DNA from: Gordonia oryzae
Lineage (GTDB): Bacteria; Actinomycetota; Actinomycetes; Mycobacteriales; Mycobacteriaceae
DNA: 64,000 nucleotides
Assembly (NCBI RefSeq): GCF_003797185.1
Contig: NZ_RKMH01000012.1
Coordinates: 62,001 to 126,000, forward strand
Reading direction: 5' to 3'
The notes beneath the pieces were generated by a model. The model was not told the DNA's origin, did not search any database, and saw nothing but the letters and a program-made list of their open reading frames with translations. The translations under genes and the position numbers were made by a program. This document shows, one piece after another, positions 8,851-17,854 of the stretch. Position 1 is the stretch's first letter; every line of letters begins with the position of its first letter.

Positions 8851-9654
8851 TTACCGCTGACAGCGGCGACACCAGTACAGATTTCGACCCACGAGTTCGG
8901 TGGTCGCGATCGGGGTTCGGCAGATCCGACAGGCGTCTCCGCTGCGCCGGTACACATAGGTGCGTGGCCGATCCGGTGCGTACGACCCCGGCCCGTGGTC
9001 GTCCTCCGGCCGAATCACGTGAATTCGCCCGCGCCGCACACCGATTCGCATGAGGTCAACGAGGTCGGCCCAGATCTCGTCGAAGGCTTCCCGATCGACG
9101 GTGCGCCCGGCCCGCATCGGGTCGAGACGTGCACGGAAAAGGACCTCGGCGCGATAAACGTTGCCGACGCCGGCCATCACCTTCTGATCCATCAACAGAG
9201 CGCCGATCGGTCGTGACGAGCGGCGGATTGCCTGCCACGCACGCTCCGGATCGGCGTCGGACCGTAGTGGGTCCGGGCCGAGCCTCGCGACGAGGTCCTC
9301 GAGGTCGGCCGGCGTGTACAACTCGCACGCGGTCGGCCCACGCAGATCGGTGCCCACCTCGTCTCCGACGATCCGCATCCGGACCGCTCCGACGGGCGCC
9401 CCCATCGGCACCGCCAATTCGGTGAACGAACCATAAAGCCCGAGGTGGACGTGCAGCAGTTGGGTCCGCTTACCGTCGCGGTAGCGTTGAATGAGGTGTT
9501 TACCCCACGCCTGAGCACGGTGGAACTCCATGCCGTCGACCACCGCGGCACCCTCGGCAAATCGGCCTTGCGGACTCGACACCCGAGTCCGTTGCCCGCC
9601 GAAGAGCTTCTGTTGACGACGGGCGAGGCGATGCAGGGTATGCCCCTCAGGCAT
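8851..9654 (-). CDS. nei: Endonuclease VIII / Fpg-Nei family DNA glycosylase
   Basis: A 267-residue base-excision repair enzyme that removes oxidised pyrimidines and nicks the AP site. It starts MPEGHTLHRLA, the Nei/Nei1 form in which Pro2 is the Schiff-base nucleophile and Glu3 the catalytic acid. Further features are the helix-two-turn-helix near GVGNVYRAEVLF (about 163-175) and a C-terminal zinc finger with CRIC and CRRC cysteine pairs. It corresponds by position to Rv2464c of M. tuberculosis, next to rpiB. The ATG at 9654 is fixed by the required N-terminal Pro. The gene is 57 bases downstream of rpiB on the same strand and is probably co-transcribed with it. Confidence 0.93.
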   Translation of the reverse strand: MPEGHTLHRLARRQQKLFGGQRTRVSSPQGRFAEGAAVVDGMEFHRAQAWGKHLIQRYRDGKRTQLLHVHLGLYGSFTELAVPMGAPVGAVRMRIVGDEVGTDLRGPTACELYTPADLEDLVARLGPDPLRSDADPERAWQAIRRSSRPIGALLMDQKVMAGVGNVYRAEVLFRARLDPMRAGRTVDREAFDEIWADLVDLMRIGVRRGRIHVIRPEDDHGPGSYAPDRPRTYVYRRSGDACRICRTPIATTELVGRNLYWCRRCQR

Positions 9655-9711
9655 CGACGACCACCGTCACCGAACTCGCCGGTGCTGTCACCGTCACCGG
9701 GAATGCCGCGC

Positions 9712-10185
9712 TCAGGACTCTCCGACGGCCGGCGCCACACCCGTATTCTCGAACTCCGAGAGGATGTCGATGCGACGCTGGTGGCGCGGTTCCTCCGACC
9801 ACTTCGCCGCCAGAAAGGCGTCGACGATCGCCAGCGCCTGCTCGGTGGTGTGCATCCGTCCACCGATCCCCATCAACTGCGCGTTGTTGTGCTGGCGAGC
9901 GAGCTGGGCGGTCTCCACGCTCCACGCGAGTGCACACCGCGCACCGGGCACCTTGTTCGCGGCGATCTGTTCACCGTTTCCACTGCCGCCGAGCACGATA
10001 CCGAGGCTGCCCGGATCGGCCACCACCTTCTCCGCTGCGGCGATGCAGAACGCCGGATAATCGTCGACGGCGTCGTAGACGTGCGCTCCGCAGTCAATCA
10101 CCTCATGACCGTTGGATCGCAGATGCTCGGCGATAGCCGTCTTGAGTTCGAAGCCGGCATGATCTCCACCCACGTATACGCGCAT
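9712..10185 (-). CDS. rpiB: Ribose-5-phosphate isomerase B
   Basis: A 157-residue enzyme of the RpiB/LacAB fold that interconverts ribose-5-phosphate and ribulose-5-phosphate. Key features are MRVYVGGDHAGFELK at the N-terminus, the phosphate-binding and catalytic loop GGSGNGEQIAANKVPG near residues 69-84, and ARQHNNAQLMGIGGR near residue 102. The catalytic position is Glu in GNGEQ rather than the Cys of E. coli RpiB, as described for the M. tuberculosis enzyme. The open frame extends upstream, but ATG 10185 gives the exact family N-terminus. It lies between the FrnE-like gene and nei on the same strand. Confidence 0.96.
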   Translation of the reverse strand: MRVYVGGDHAGFELKTAIAEHLRSNGHEVIDCGAHVYDAVDDYPAFCIAAAEKVVADPGSLGIVLGGSGNGEQIAANKVPGARCALAWSVETAQLARQHNNAQLMGIGGRMHTTEQALAIVDAFLAAKWSEEPRHQRRIDILSEFENTGVAPAVGES

Positions 10186-10315
10186 GCGCCTCACTATAGA
10201 TCCCGCCCACCTGCGATTCCGGTGCCGGGTGAGGACCGGGTCATCGTCAGCCCGAACGACTCCGCCACCGACGACCGAGGAGAGTCGTCGAGGCGGAGCG
10301 CACGCTCCGAGGCGG

Positions 10316-10921
10316 TCAGTCGAACTCAGGGTTCTCGTTACGAGAGCGCTTGAGTTCGAAGAAGTGTGGATAGGACGCCAGTGCCACCGCGCCGTCCCAC
10401 ACCGTGCCCGCGGTCTCCCCACGCGGGATACGCGAGAGCACGGGACCGAAGAAGGCCACATCGTTGATGTGGATGGTCGGCGTGCCGACGTCGTCGCCGA
10501 CCTTGTCCATCCCGCGGTGATGGCTCTCCCGGATCGCCTCGTCGAACTCGGTGGAGTCGGCGGCGGCGGCGAGTGTCGGATCGAGATCGAGTTCGGTGAG
10601 CGACTCGGCGATCACCACGTCGAGATCCTTGTTCTGTCCGTTGTGGATACGAGTACCCATCGCGGTGTAGAGCGGATTGAGGATCGACTCACCCTTTGCC
10701 GAGGCCGCGGCGGCGATCACGCGGACCGGCTTCCATGCCTGCTTGAGGCCCTCGCGGTAGCTGTCGGGAATCTCGCGCCCCTCGTTGAGCACGGCCAGGC
10801 TCATGAGGTGGAAAGTGACGTCGATGTCGCGCACCTTCTCGACCTCGAGAATCCACCGCGAGGTGATCCAGCACCATGGACATAGCGGATCGAACCAGAA
10901 ATCCACACGATCCTTCGACAT
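10316..10921 (-). CDS. DsbA/FrnE-type oxidoreductase, Rv2466c-like (mycothiol-dependent)
   Basis: A 201-residue thioredoxin-fold protein with an inserted helical domain. The active site CPWC is at residues 14-17 ([17 protein letters not shown]). A cis-Pro loop lies near VGTPTIHIN, residues about 145-153. The close M. tuberculosis counterpart Rv2466c is a mycothiol-dependent nitroreductase/oxidoreductase encoded in the same place before pepN. The cytosolic location fits the lack of a signal peptide. Start ATG 10921 has a strong GAAGGGA Shine-Dalgarno. The 130-base gap to rpiB leaves open whether they share a transcript. Confidence 0.88.
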   Translation of the reverse strand: MSKDRVDFWFDPLCPWCWITSRWILEVEKVRDIDVTFHLMSLAVLNEGREIPDSYREGLKQAWKPVRVIAAAASAKGESILNPLYTAMGTRIHNGQNKDLDVVIAESLTELDLDPTLAAAADSTEFDEAIRESHHRGMDKVGDDVGTPTIHINDVAFFGPVLSRIPRGETAGTVWDGAVALASYPHFFELKRSRNENPEFD

Positions 10922-11075
10922 AGGTCTTCCCTTCTTTCGACAATTTCCGGACACCCCTCTGCTCACATCGGGCGCGCGGCGAACTCGGCACACTCAACCT
11001 GCGGGCGGCCGAGCCCATTCCCTGCGATCCTGCTCCCCCGGCGTCGGGTCGGCACCCCCGATTGTCGCCGAGCAC

Positions 11076-11081
11076 TAAGCT
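11076..11081 (+). promoter_or_regulatory. -10 element for leaderless pepN
   Basis: TAAGCT ends 7 bases before the GTG start, so transcription would begin at or next to the start codon. No Shine-Dalgarno precedes the GTG. Confidence 0.55.
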
Positions 11082-11088
11082 GGCCACT

Positions 11089-13701
11089 GTGACTGCCCCT
11101 AATCTGACCCGTGATCAGGCCCGTGAGCGCGCCGCCACCGTCGAGGTGTCCCACTACGCCATCGACCTCGATCTCACTGACGGCAACGGCGCGCCGGGCG
11201 CCACCACCTTCGCCTCCACCACGACGGTGACCTTCACCGCCACGGAAGGCGCATCGACCATCATCGATCTCGTTGCGCCGACCCTGCGCTCGGCAACGCT
11301 CAACGGCACCGAACTCGACGTCACCGACTTCGACGAGTCCGTCGGCATCGAATTGCCTGGGCTTGCCGCCGAGAACACCCTGACCGTGGTGGCCGACTGC
11401 GCATATTCGAACACCGGCGAAGGCCTCCACCGCTTCGTCGATCCCACCGATGACTCGGTGTACCTGTATTCGCAGTTCGAAACCGCCGACGCCAAGCGGA
11501 TGTTCGCGTGTTTCGACCAGCCCGATCTCAAGGCCACCTACACGCTGACGGTGACCGCACCCACCGATTGGAAGGTGATCTCCAACGCGCCTGAGATCAA
11601 CACCGTAGCAGCCGAACCCGGCGTACACCGCTTCGGTGAGACGCCGACGATGAGCACCTACCTCGTGGCCCTGATCGCCGGTCCCTACGCCGAATGGACC
11701 GACTCCTACACCGACGAGCACGGCACCATCCCCCTGGGGATCTACTGCCGGGCCTCGCTGGCGGAGTTCATGGACGCCGACCGGTTGTTCACCGAGACCA
11801 AGCAGGGATTCGCGTTCTACCACAAGAACTTCGGCATCCCCTACGCCTTCGGTAAGTACGATCAGCTCTTCGTTCCGGAGTTCAACGCGGGCGCCATGGA
11901 GAACGCCGGAGCGGTGACCTTCCTGGAGGACTACGTCTTCCGGTCCCGCGTCACCAACTATCTCTACGAACGCCGGGCCGAAACCGTCCTGCACGAGATG
12001 GCCCACATGTGGTTCGGCGATCTCGTCACCATGAAATGGTGGGATGACCTGTGGCTCAACGAATCCTTCGCCACGTTCGCGTCGGTGCTGTGCCAGGCGG
12101 AGGCGACCGAGTACACCAGTGCCTGGACCACCTTCGCCAACGTCGAGAAGTCGTGGGCCTACCGGCAGGACCAGTTGCCCTCGACGCATCCGGTGGCCGC
12201 CGACATCCCCGACATCGCCGCGGTCGAGGTGAACTTCGACGGCATCACCTACGCCAAGGGCGCGTCGGTACTCAAGCAACTCGTCGCCTACGTCGGACTC
12301 GAGGACTTCCTCGCCGGTCTCCGTGACTACTTCTCGGCGCACCGCTTCGGTAACGCAACCTTCGCCGATCTCCTTGCCGCACTGGAGAAATCTTCGGGCC
12401 GCGACCTGTCCGACTGGGGCGGGCAGTGGCTCAAGACCACCGGGATCAACGTGTTGCGCCCAGACTTCGAGCTCGACGATTCGGGCGCATTCACCCGGTT
12501 CACGATCGTGCAGGACGGCGCGGTCCCGGGCGCGGGTGGCGCCGACAATTCGTCGGCGGTAGGCGCGACAAGGGTGCACCGCCTGCGGGTCGGCATCTAT
12601 GACGACGGCGACTCGGGCGCGTTGACCCGTACCCACAGCGTCGAACTCGACGTCGAGGGCGAACGCACCGACGTCGCCGATCTGCTCGGCGTCCACCGCG
12701 GCAAGCTGATCCTGATCAACGACGACGACCTCACCTACGCCTCGGTGCGGCTCGACCCCGACTCGTTGTTGACTGCGACCACCCGGATCGGCGACATCAG
12801 CGACTCGATGCCGCGCACCCTGGTGTGGTCGGCGGCGTGGGAGATGACCCGTCAGGCCGAGATGGCCGCCCGCGACTTCGTCGAGCTGGTCGAGCGCGGG
12901 ATCGCTGCCGAAACCGAGATCGGGGTTGTCCAGCGAGTGCTGTTGCAGGCCACCACCGCCATCGAGTCCTATGCCGACCCGACGTGGGCCGAAGAGACCG
13001 GGCGTTCCGGCTTCTCGGCGCGACTGCTCGAACTCGCCCGCGCCGCCGAACCCGGCTCGGACCACCAGTTGGCCTTTGTCAATACTCTGTTGGCCGGCGC
13101 CCTCGACGACGACCAGGTCGGCGTGGCCAAAGGCTTGCTCGACGGTGACGACCCAGGGGCGCACGGACTGTCCGGACTCACCATCGATACCGACCTGCGG
13201 TGGCGCCTGGTAATCGCACTGGCCACCGCGGGCGCCATCGACACCGACCCCGGCTCGACCCCGGTCATCGATGCCGAGGCCGAGCGCGACAACACCGCCG
13301 CCGGTGCCCGGCAGGCCGCGACGGCCCGTGCCGCCCGTCCGCTTGCGCAGGCGAAGGCCGACGCCTGGGCCCAGGCCGTCGACGACGATTCGGCCTCGAA
13401 CATCTTCACCCGATCGGTCGTCGCAGGCTTCGCCCGACCCGGTCAGGGTGCACTTCTGGGCGAGTACGTCGCGAAGTTCTTCAACGCCGTGCCCGGCGTG
13501 TGGTCGCGACGCTCGAGCGAGGTCGCACAGACCGTGGTGGTCGGGCTCTACCCGTCGTGGGAGTTCAGTGAGGCCGGTCTCGCCGCCGCCGATGAGTTCC
13601 TGGTCGGCGATCATCCCGCCGCGCTCAAGCGTCTCATCGCCGAAGGCCGTGCGGGAGTGGAACGTTCACTACGTGCCCGGGCGTTTGACGCTAAGCGGTG
13701 A
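11089..13701 (+). CDS. pepN: Aminopeptidase N (M1 zinc metallopeptidase)
   Basis: An 870-residue cytosolic aminopeptidase of normal actinobacterial PepN length. The substrate N-terminus-binding motif GAMENAG is near residue 269. The zinc site HEMAHMWFGDLV starts at residue 302 and is completed by Glu in LWLNESFA 18 residues on, giving HExxH-x18-E. The catalytic Tyr region lies near 385. The C-terminal third is the helical ERAP1-like domain. It removes N-terminal residues from peptides in protein turnover. The GTG at 11089 (VTAPNLTRDQAR) is chosen over an upstream TTG at 11062 because a -10 element at 11076 implies a leaderless start. The gene is convergent with the response regulator at 13725, only 23 bases away. 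Confidence 0.95.
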   Translation: MTAPNLTRDQARERAATVEVSHYAIDLDLTDGNGAPGATTFASTTTVTFTATEGASTIIDLVAPTLRSATLNGTELDVTDFDESVGIELPGLAAENTLTVVADCAYSNTGEGLHRFVDPTDDSVYLYSQFETADAKRMFACFDQPDLKATYTLTVTAPTDWKVISNAPEINTVAAEPGVHRFGETPTMSTYLVALIAGPYAEWTDSYTDEHGTIPLGIYCRASLAEFMDADRLFTETKQGFAFYHKNFGIPYAFGKYDQLFVPEFNAGAMENAGAVTFLEDYVFRSRVTNYLYERRAETVLHEMAHMWFGDLVTMKWWDDLWLNESFATFASVLCQAEATEYTSAWTTFANVEKSWAYRQDQLPSTHPVAADIPDIAAVEVNFDGITYAKGASVLKQLVAYVGLEDFLAGLRDYFSAHRFGNATFADLLAALEKSSGRDLSDWGGQWLKTTGINVLRPDFELDDSGAFTRFTIVQDGAVPGAGGADNSSAVGATRVHRLRVGIYDDGDSGALTRTHSVELDVEGERTDVADLLGVHRGKLILINDDDLTYASVRLDPDSLLTATTRIGDISDSMPRTLVWSAAWEMTRQAEMAARDFVELVERGIAAETEIGVVQRVLLQATTAIESYADPTWAEETGRSGFSARLLELARAAEPGSDHQLAFVNTLLAGALDDDQVGVAKGLLDGDDPGAHGLSGLTIDTDLRWRLVIALATAGAIDTDPGSTPVIDAEAERDNTAAGARQAATARAARPLAQAKADAWAQAVDDDSASNIFTRSVVAGFARPGQGALLGEYVAKFFNAVPGVWSRRSSEVAQTVVVGLYPSWEFSEAGLAAADEFLVGDHPAALKRLIAEGRAGVERSLRARAFDAKR

Positions 13702-13724
13702 CCATGCGGCCGACGGCCAAATAC

Positions 13725-14420
13725 TCAGCGCGACCGCCAGACGTAGCGGATCTGCGGTCGACCGGTGTTGCCGTACTCGGTGACCCGGTCGACCGTGCCG
13801 TCGTCGGCGAGACGTTCCAGGTAGCGCCAGGCCGTCACCCGTGAGCTACCGATCGCTCCGGCGACCTCCGAGGCGGTCAGACCGCCGCCGCTGTCGCGGA
13901 TGGCACGCCCGACGGCGTCCTCGGTGTCCGGGGCGCGCCCCGGGGCAGCGGTACGCCGGCTGTCGGCGGTGCGTAGGTTCGCCAACGCACGATCGATGTC
14001 GCGTTGACTCACCGCGTCTCCCCCACCGGTCAGTGCCTCGCGGTAGCTGCGGTACTGCCGGATCTTCTCACCGAATGCCGCGAAGGTGAACGGCTTGATG
14101 AGATAGAGCAGCACACCGTGGGCCATCGCGCTACGAACCGAATCCAGGTCTCGTTGCGCGGTGATCGCGATGATGTCAGGCGACGGGACGATGCCCGACA
14201 ATGCCGAGGCGAGCGAGATGCCGCTCGCGTCGGGCAGACCGAGGTCGAGCAGGACGAGATCGACGGGGTGAGCGCCGTCTGCGGCCGTGGCAGCCCGGCG
14301 CAGCGCCTCTTGCGCGGTGGCCGCATGGGCGACGACGTCGAATCCGCCGATCCGGGAAAGATAGTCGACGTGTGCGGCGGCGATCACCCGGTCGTCCTCG
14401 ACAACGAGCACCCGGATCAT
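13725..14420 (-). CDS. CitB/DcuR/DctR-family response regulator
   Basis: A 231-residue two-component regulator. The receiver domain (1-120) has the acidic pocket VVEDDRV, phospho-acceptor Asp59 in LVLLDLGLPD, and Lys in LIKPFTFAAF. A linker of about 45 residues leads to a C-terminal winged HTH (LTASEVAGAIGSSRVTAWRYLERL, about 180-203), the architecture of regulators of citrate and C4-dicarboxylate uptake. It lies 16 bases downstream of its cognate kinase and across from dctA, so it most likely activates dctA when external dicarboxylate is sensed. The ATG start gives the standard MIRVLVVEDD N-terminus. Confidence 0.92.
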   Translation of the reverse strand: MIRVLVVEDDRVIAAAHVDYLSRIGGFDVVAHAATAQEALRRAATAADGAHPVDLVLLDLGLPDASGISLASALSGIVPSPDIIAITAQRDLDSVRSAMAHGVLLYLIKPFTFAAFGEKIRQYRSYREALTGGGDAVSQRDIDRALANLRTADSRRTAAPGRAPDTEDAVGRAIRDSGGGLTASEVAGAIGSSRVTAWRYLERLADDGTVDRVTEYGNTGRPQIRYVWRSR

Positions 14421-14436
14421 CTCGTCCCTGCTCGCA

Positions 14437-16008
14437 TCATCTGAACCTCCCGGCGTTCGGTTCGGTCGGTGTCGACGCCTGCCCGCCGGCCGTGATCTCC
14501 ACGCTGATCACCGAGCCGTAGGTGTTCTCCGCTCGGATCGTACCGCCGTGCAGGTGCACGACCTGCGCCACCAACGCGAGACCAAGTCCGCGGCCGGCCG
14601 TGTCGCCACCGGCTTTCGTCGAGTAACCGCGGCGTCGCGCTCGAGCGAACTCGGCGGGAGTCATGCCGGGCCCGGAATCGGCGACGACCAGGTGCACATG
14701 GGCAGCGTCGCCGATGACAGTCACCTCGACCCACGGATCGGACGGCTCGACGGCGTCGAGCGCGTTGTCGATCAGATTGCCCACCACGGTGATCATCTCA
14801 CCGGCCGAAAGGATCTGCGTCGCATGGTCATCGACCATCGAGTCCTCGGTCAGAGTCAGTTCGACACCGCGTTCTGCAGCCTGTGCCGTCTTGCCCAGTA
14901 ACAATGCCGCCAGCGTCGGCTCGACCACAGCGTCACCGACCCGATCGACGAGTTTCTGGGAGAGCTCGAGGTTCTCGGTGGCCATGCGTACGGCGTCGGC
15001 CGACCGTCCCATCTCGATCAACGCCACGATCGTGTGGAGGCGATTCGCCGACTCGTGTGCCTGCGACCGCAGCGCCTCGGCGAAGCGTGTCATCGAGTCG
15101 AGTTCACCCATCGCCTCGGCCACCTCGGTGCGGTCGCGGATGGTGATCACCGCGGCATCCCGATCGGGCACGGGTGACCGATTCACCATCAGCACTCGCC
15201 CTCCCTCAGCGACGAGAACGTCGCGCAAAGGTTCGGTGCCCGACGTCATGAACTCCGGGATACGATGTGGCTCTTCGGTTCCCAGCAGACGACGCGCCTC
15301 GTCGTTGACGAGTACCGGCCGCGACGAATCGACGACGACGAGTCCCTCACGGACCGCATGAAGGACCGCGTCGTGATGGTCGTACATCACCCGCAACTCC
15401 GTCGGAGTGAGTCCACCGGTATGCCGAAGCAGACGCCGACGGATCGCCCACAACCCGACCAACGCAATCACCAACGCGGCGCCGCCGATGGCGCCGATGA
15501 GCGGGAGTTGCCTCACCCAGTCCTCGGTCAACGTCGACTGGGTGATGCCCGCGGCCACCGCGCCGACGACGGTGCCGTCGCCGGCGCGGACCGGAGCGAT
15601 GGTGCGGACCGACGGACCGAGTGTGCCGGTGTAGATCTCGGTGAACGTCTGCCCCCGCAGGGCCGGTTCGATGGTACCCAGGTAGTGACCACCGATGAAC
15701 CGGGGATCGGTGTGGGTGTAGCGGATGCCGCGGGTGTTCATGATCGTGATGAACGCGATGCCGGTGGCCAGCCGGATCTGCTCGGTGACCGGTTGTAGCT
15801 GCGTCGTCGGGTCCGGCGAGGTGACTGCCGCGGCGGTCGACGGCGCGTCGGCGATACTCACCGCCACCGCGGTCACCTGCTCCCGCGCCGCACGATTCGC
15901 GTCGGCGCGGGCATCGACGACCGCGAGCAGGCTGCCCACCACGACGATCGCGATGACCACCGCGACCTGCAATGCGACTGCCTGCCCGGCCAGCGACCGT
16001 ACCCTCAC
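14437..16008 (-). CDS. CitA/DcuS-type sensor histidine kinase
   Basis: A 523-residue membrane kinase. A first TM helix (about 9-32) precedes a periplasmic PDC/sCACHE-type sensor domain (about 35-170, with FITIMNTRGIRYTHTDP and APVRAGDGTVVGAVAAG), then a second TM (LPLIGAIGGAALVIALVGLW) and a cytoplasmic PAS-like region. The DcuS-class H-box LRSQAHESANRLHTIVALIE has its His near residue 318. The GHKL ATPase has N-box NLIDNALDAVE, DSGPGM and GRGLGLALV. The family senses citrate, malate, fumarate or succinate. GTG 16008 is chosen because GGAGG lies 7 bases upstream; longer frames have no such site. It is divergent from dctA and upstream of its regulator. Confidence 0.92.
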   Translation of the reverse strand: MRVRSLAGQAVALQVAVVIAIVVVGSLLAVVDARADANRAAREQVTAVAVSIADAPSTAAAVTSPDPTTQLQPVTEQIRLATGIAFITIMNTRGIRYTHTDPRFIGGHYLGTIEPALRGQTFTEIYTGTLGPSVRTIAPVRAGDGTVVGAVAAGITQSTLTEDWVRQLPLIGAIGGAALVIALVGLWAIRRRLLRHTGGLTPTELRVMYDHHDAVLHAVREGLVVVDSSRPVLVNDEARRLLGTEEPHRIPEFMTSGTEPLRDVLVAEGGRVLMVNRSPVPDRDAAVITIRDRTEVAEAMGELDSMTRFAEALRSQAHESANRLHTIVALIEMGRSADAVRMATENLELSQKLVDRVGDAVVEPTLAALLLGKTAQAAERGVELTLTEDSMVDDHATQILSAGEMITVVGNLIDNALDAVEPSDPWVEVTVIGDAAHVHLVVADSGPGMTPAEFARARRRGYSTKAGGDTAGRGLGLALVAQVVHLHGGTIRAENTYGSVISVEITAGGQASTPTEPNAGRFR

Positions 16009-16123
16009 CCGTGCGCCTCCTCGTTCTCCGCCACCCGGCCCCAACCTGACACATGGTGCCGTACCGGCGCACTCACATTGCCCGATCGAGGTGGTCCACG
16101 CCACTGAACGAAATGAACTCAAT

Positions 16124-16139
16124 GGTGACCGGGGTCACC
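16124..16139. promoter_or_regulatory. Perfect dyad in the kinase-dctA divergent region
   Basis: GGTGACC-GG-GGTCACC, 7-bp arms, lies 74 bases upstream of the dctA start and 115 bases upstream of the kinase start. It is a candidate operator for the CitB-like regulator or a catabolite regulator; no footprint is known. Confidence 0.45.
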
Positions 16140-16212
16140 GTGACGCCGAAGAATTCTCGGTCAGCACCTCCCATCGCCGTATGCGAGGGCGGGACGAGAA
16201 AGGAGTCACTTG

Positions 16213-17616
16213 ATGAATATCAGGTCAAACGCGGCGGCCACCGCCGATTTCCCGGCCATCCAGCGCAAGAAGCGGGACCGTACTCATTGGCTTTACCTCT
16301 CGGTGATCATCGCGGTGGTCGCCGGCGTGGCCGTCGGGTTGATCTGGCCGGAGGTGGGCAAGGACATCGGCGTGCTGGGGACGATGTTCGTCGCCCTCAT
16401 CAAGATGATGATCGCGCCGGTGATCTTCTGCACCATCGTCCTGGGCATCGGATCGGTCCGCAAGGCCGCCACCGTCGGCAAGGTCGGCGGCCTGGCCTTC
16501 GTCTACTTTCTGGTGATGTCGACCGTCGCCCTGGCCATCGGCCTGGTGGTGGGCAACCTCATCAAGCCCGGCACCGGTCTCAACATCTCGGCGGTCGCCG
16601 GTCAAGGCGCAGAGCTGGCGGAGAAGGCACACGAATCGGGCGGCACGATGGCATTTGTCGAGGGCATCATTCCCACCTCGCTGCTGTCGTCGCTCACCGA
16701 GGGCAGCGTGCTGCAAGCCCTGTTCGTAGCGTTGCTCGTCGGCTTCGCCATCCAGGCCATGGGGCGCACGGGCGAGCCCATCCTCACCGCGGTGGCCTAC
16801 GTCCAGAAACTGGTCTTCAAGATCCTCACCATGATCCTGTGGGTCGCCCCGATCGGCGCCTTCGGCGCGATCGCCAACGTCGTGGGCCAGACCGGCTGGG
16901 CTGCGGTGGGCCAACTACTGGTACTCATGGCCGCGTTCTATCTGACCTGCCTGGTGTTCGTGTTCGGTGTACTGGGAGCGCTGCTCAAGACCTCCGCCGG
17001 GGTGTCGATCTTCAAGCTGGTCCGGTATCTGGCCCGCGAGTACCTCCTCATCTTCGCAACCTCGTCGTCGGAGTCCGCGCTGCCCCGGCTGATCGCCAAG
17101 ATGGAACACCTCGGTGTCGAGAAGTCGACCGTCGGTGTCGTCGTGCCGACCGGATATTCGTTCAATCTCGACGGCACCGCGATCTACCTGACCATGGCCT
17201 CGCTGTTCATCGCAGACGCCATGGGTGATCCGTTGTCGATCTCGGAACAGATCGGTCTCCTGGTATTCATGATCATCGCCTCCAAGGGCGCCGCCGGCGT
17301 CAGCGGCGCCGGCCTGGCCACCTTGGCCGGCGGGCTACAGGCCCACCGACCGGAGATGCTCGACGGCGTCGGCCTCATCGTCGGGATCGACCGCTTCATG
17401 TCGGAGGCGCGTGCGGTCACCAACTTCTCCGGTAACGCCGTGGCCACCCTGCTCGTCGGCTCGTGGACCGGAACCGTCAACAAGGCGCGGGTCGACGAGG
17501 TGCTCGCCGGCCGCGCCCCGTTCAACGAACAAGACATGGTCGACGAGGAACCGATCGACCGGCCACGCACCCACGACGACACCCTCGTCACCGAGAAGGA
17601 ATTTGCCGCACGCTGA
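16213..17616 (+). CDS. dctA: C4-dicarboxylate/cation symporter (DAACS family)
   Basis: A 467-residue inner-membrane carrier that imports succinate, fumarate and malate with cations. Hydrophobic helices span from WLYLSVIIAVVAGVAVGLIW (about 27) to about residue 420. The family hairpin SSSESALPRL is near residue 293 and the substrate/cation motif GYSFNLDGTAIYLTMASLF near 317. Close relatives are annotated DctA; glutamate specificity (GltP) is possible but the divergent CitAB-type system favours dicarboxylates. ATG 16213 has AAGGAG 8 bases upstream; the TTG three bases earlier is less well spaced. A hairpin terminator follows at 17652. Confidence 0.92.
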   Translation: MNIRSNAAATADFPAIQRKKRDRTHWLYLSVIIAVVAGVAVGLIWPEVGKDIGVLGTMFVALIKMMIAPVIFCTIVLGIGSVRKAATVGKVGGLAFVYFLVMSTVALAIGLVVGNLIKPGTGLNISAVAGQGAELAEKAHESGGTMAFVEGIIPTSLLSSLTEGSVLQALFVALLVGFAIQAMGRTGEPILTAVAYVQKLVFKILTMILWVAPIGAFGAIANVVGQTGWAAVGQLLVLMAAFYLTCLVFVFGVLGALLKTSAGVSIFKLVRYLAREYLLIFATSSSESALPRLIAKMEHLGVEKSTVGVVVPTGYSFNLDGTAIYLTMASLFIADAMGDPLSISEQIGLLVFMIIASKGAAGVSGAGLATLAGGLQAHRPEMLDGVGLIVGIDRFMSEARAVTNFSGNAVATLLVGSWTGTVNKARVDEVLAGRAPFNEQDMVDEEPIDRPRTHDDTLVTEKEFAAR

Positions 17617-17651
17617 AGGCCGATTGGCACATCATCAGGAACCACGAGAAC

Positions 17652-17690
17652 CCGGCGCCGTTCACTCACACCAGGGGTGAGCGGCGCCGG
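17652..17690 (+). terminator. Hairpin terminator after dctA
   Basis: Outer arms CCGGCGCCG and CGGCGCCGG (9 bp) enclose a shorter inner pairing CTCAC/GTGAG. It lies 36 bases past the dctA stop. Confidence 0.65.
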
Positions 17691-17794
17691 TTCCGTACGT
17701 ACATGGCGCGCACGGACCGTACATGGCGGCCGGGGTGCACGGGCGGTCCGATACGCGCAGACGCCCGGCTTCCGGCTCGACACCTACCGAAAAC

Positions 17795-17832
17795 GCCGAT
17801 GCGGGGCTCTCGGAGGAGAGCCCCGCATCGGC
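17795..17832. terminator. Strong 17-bp hairpin terminator
   Basis: A perfect 17-bp stem (17795-17811 with 17816-17832) with a 4-nt GGAG loop sits between convergent dctA and the DUF5130 gene, 22 bases past the stop of the latter. Confidence 0.88.
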
Positions 17833-17854
17833 GAGAAGAAGCGAGATCCGGTGA

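Noticed and set aside
10963..13614. 883-codon open frame opposite pepN
   Set aside because: It is the mirror of the aminopeptidase, with Gly/Val/Arg-rich low-information sequence and no motif.
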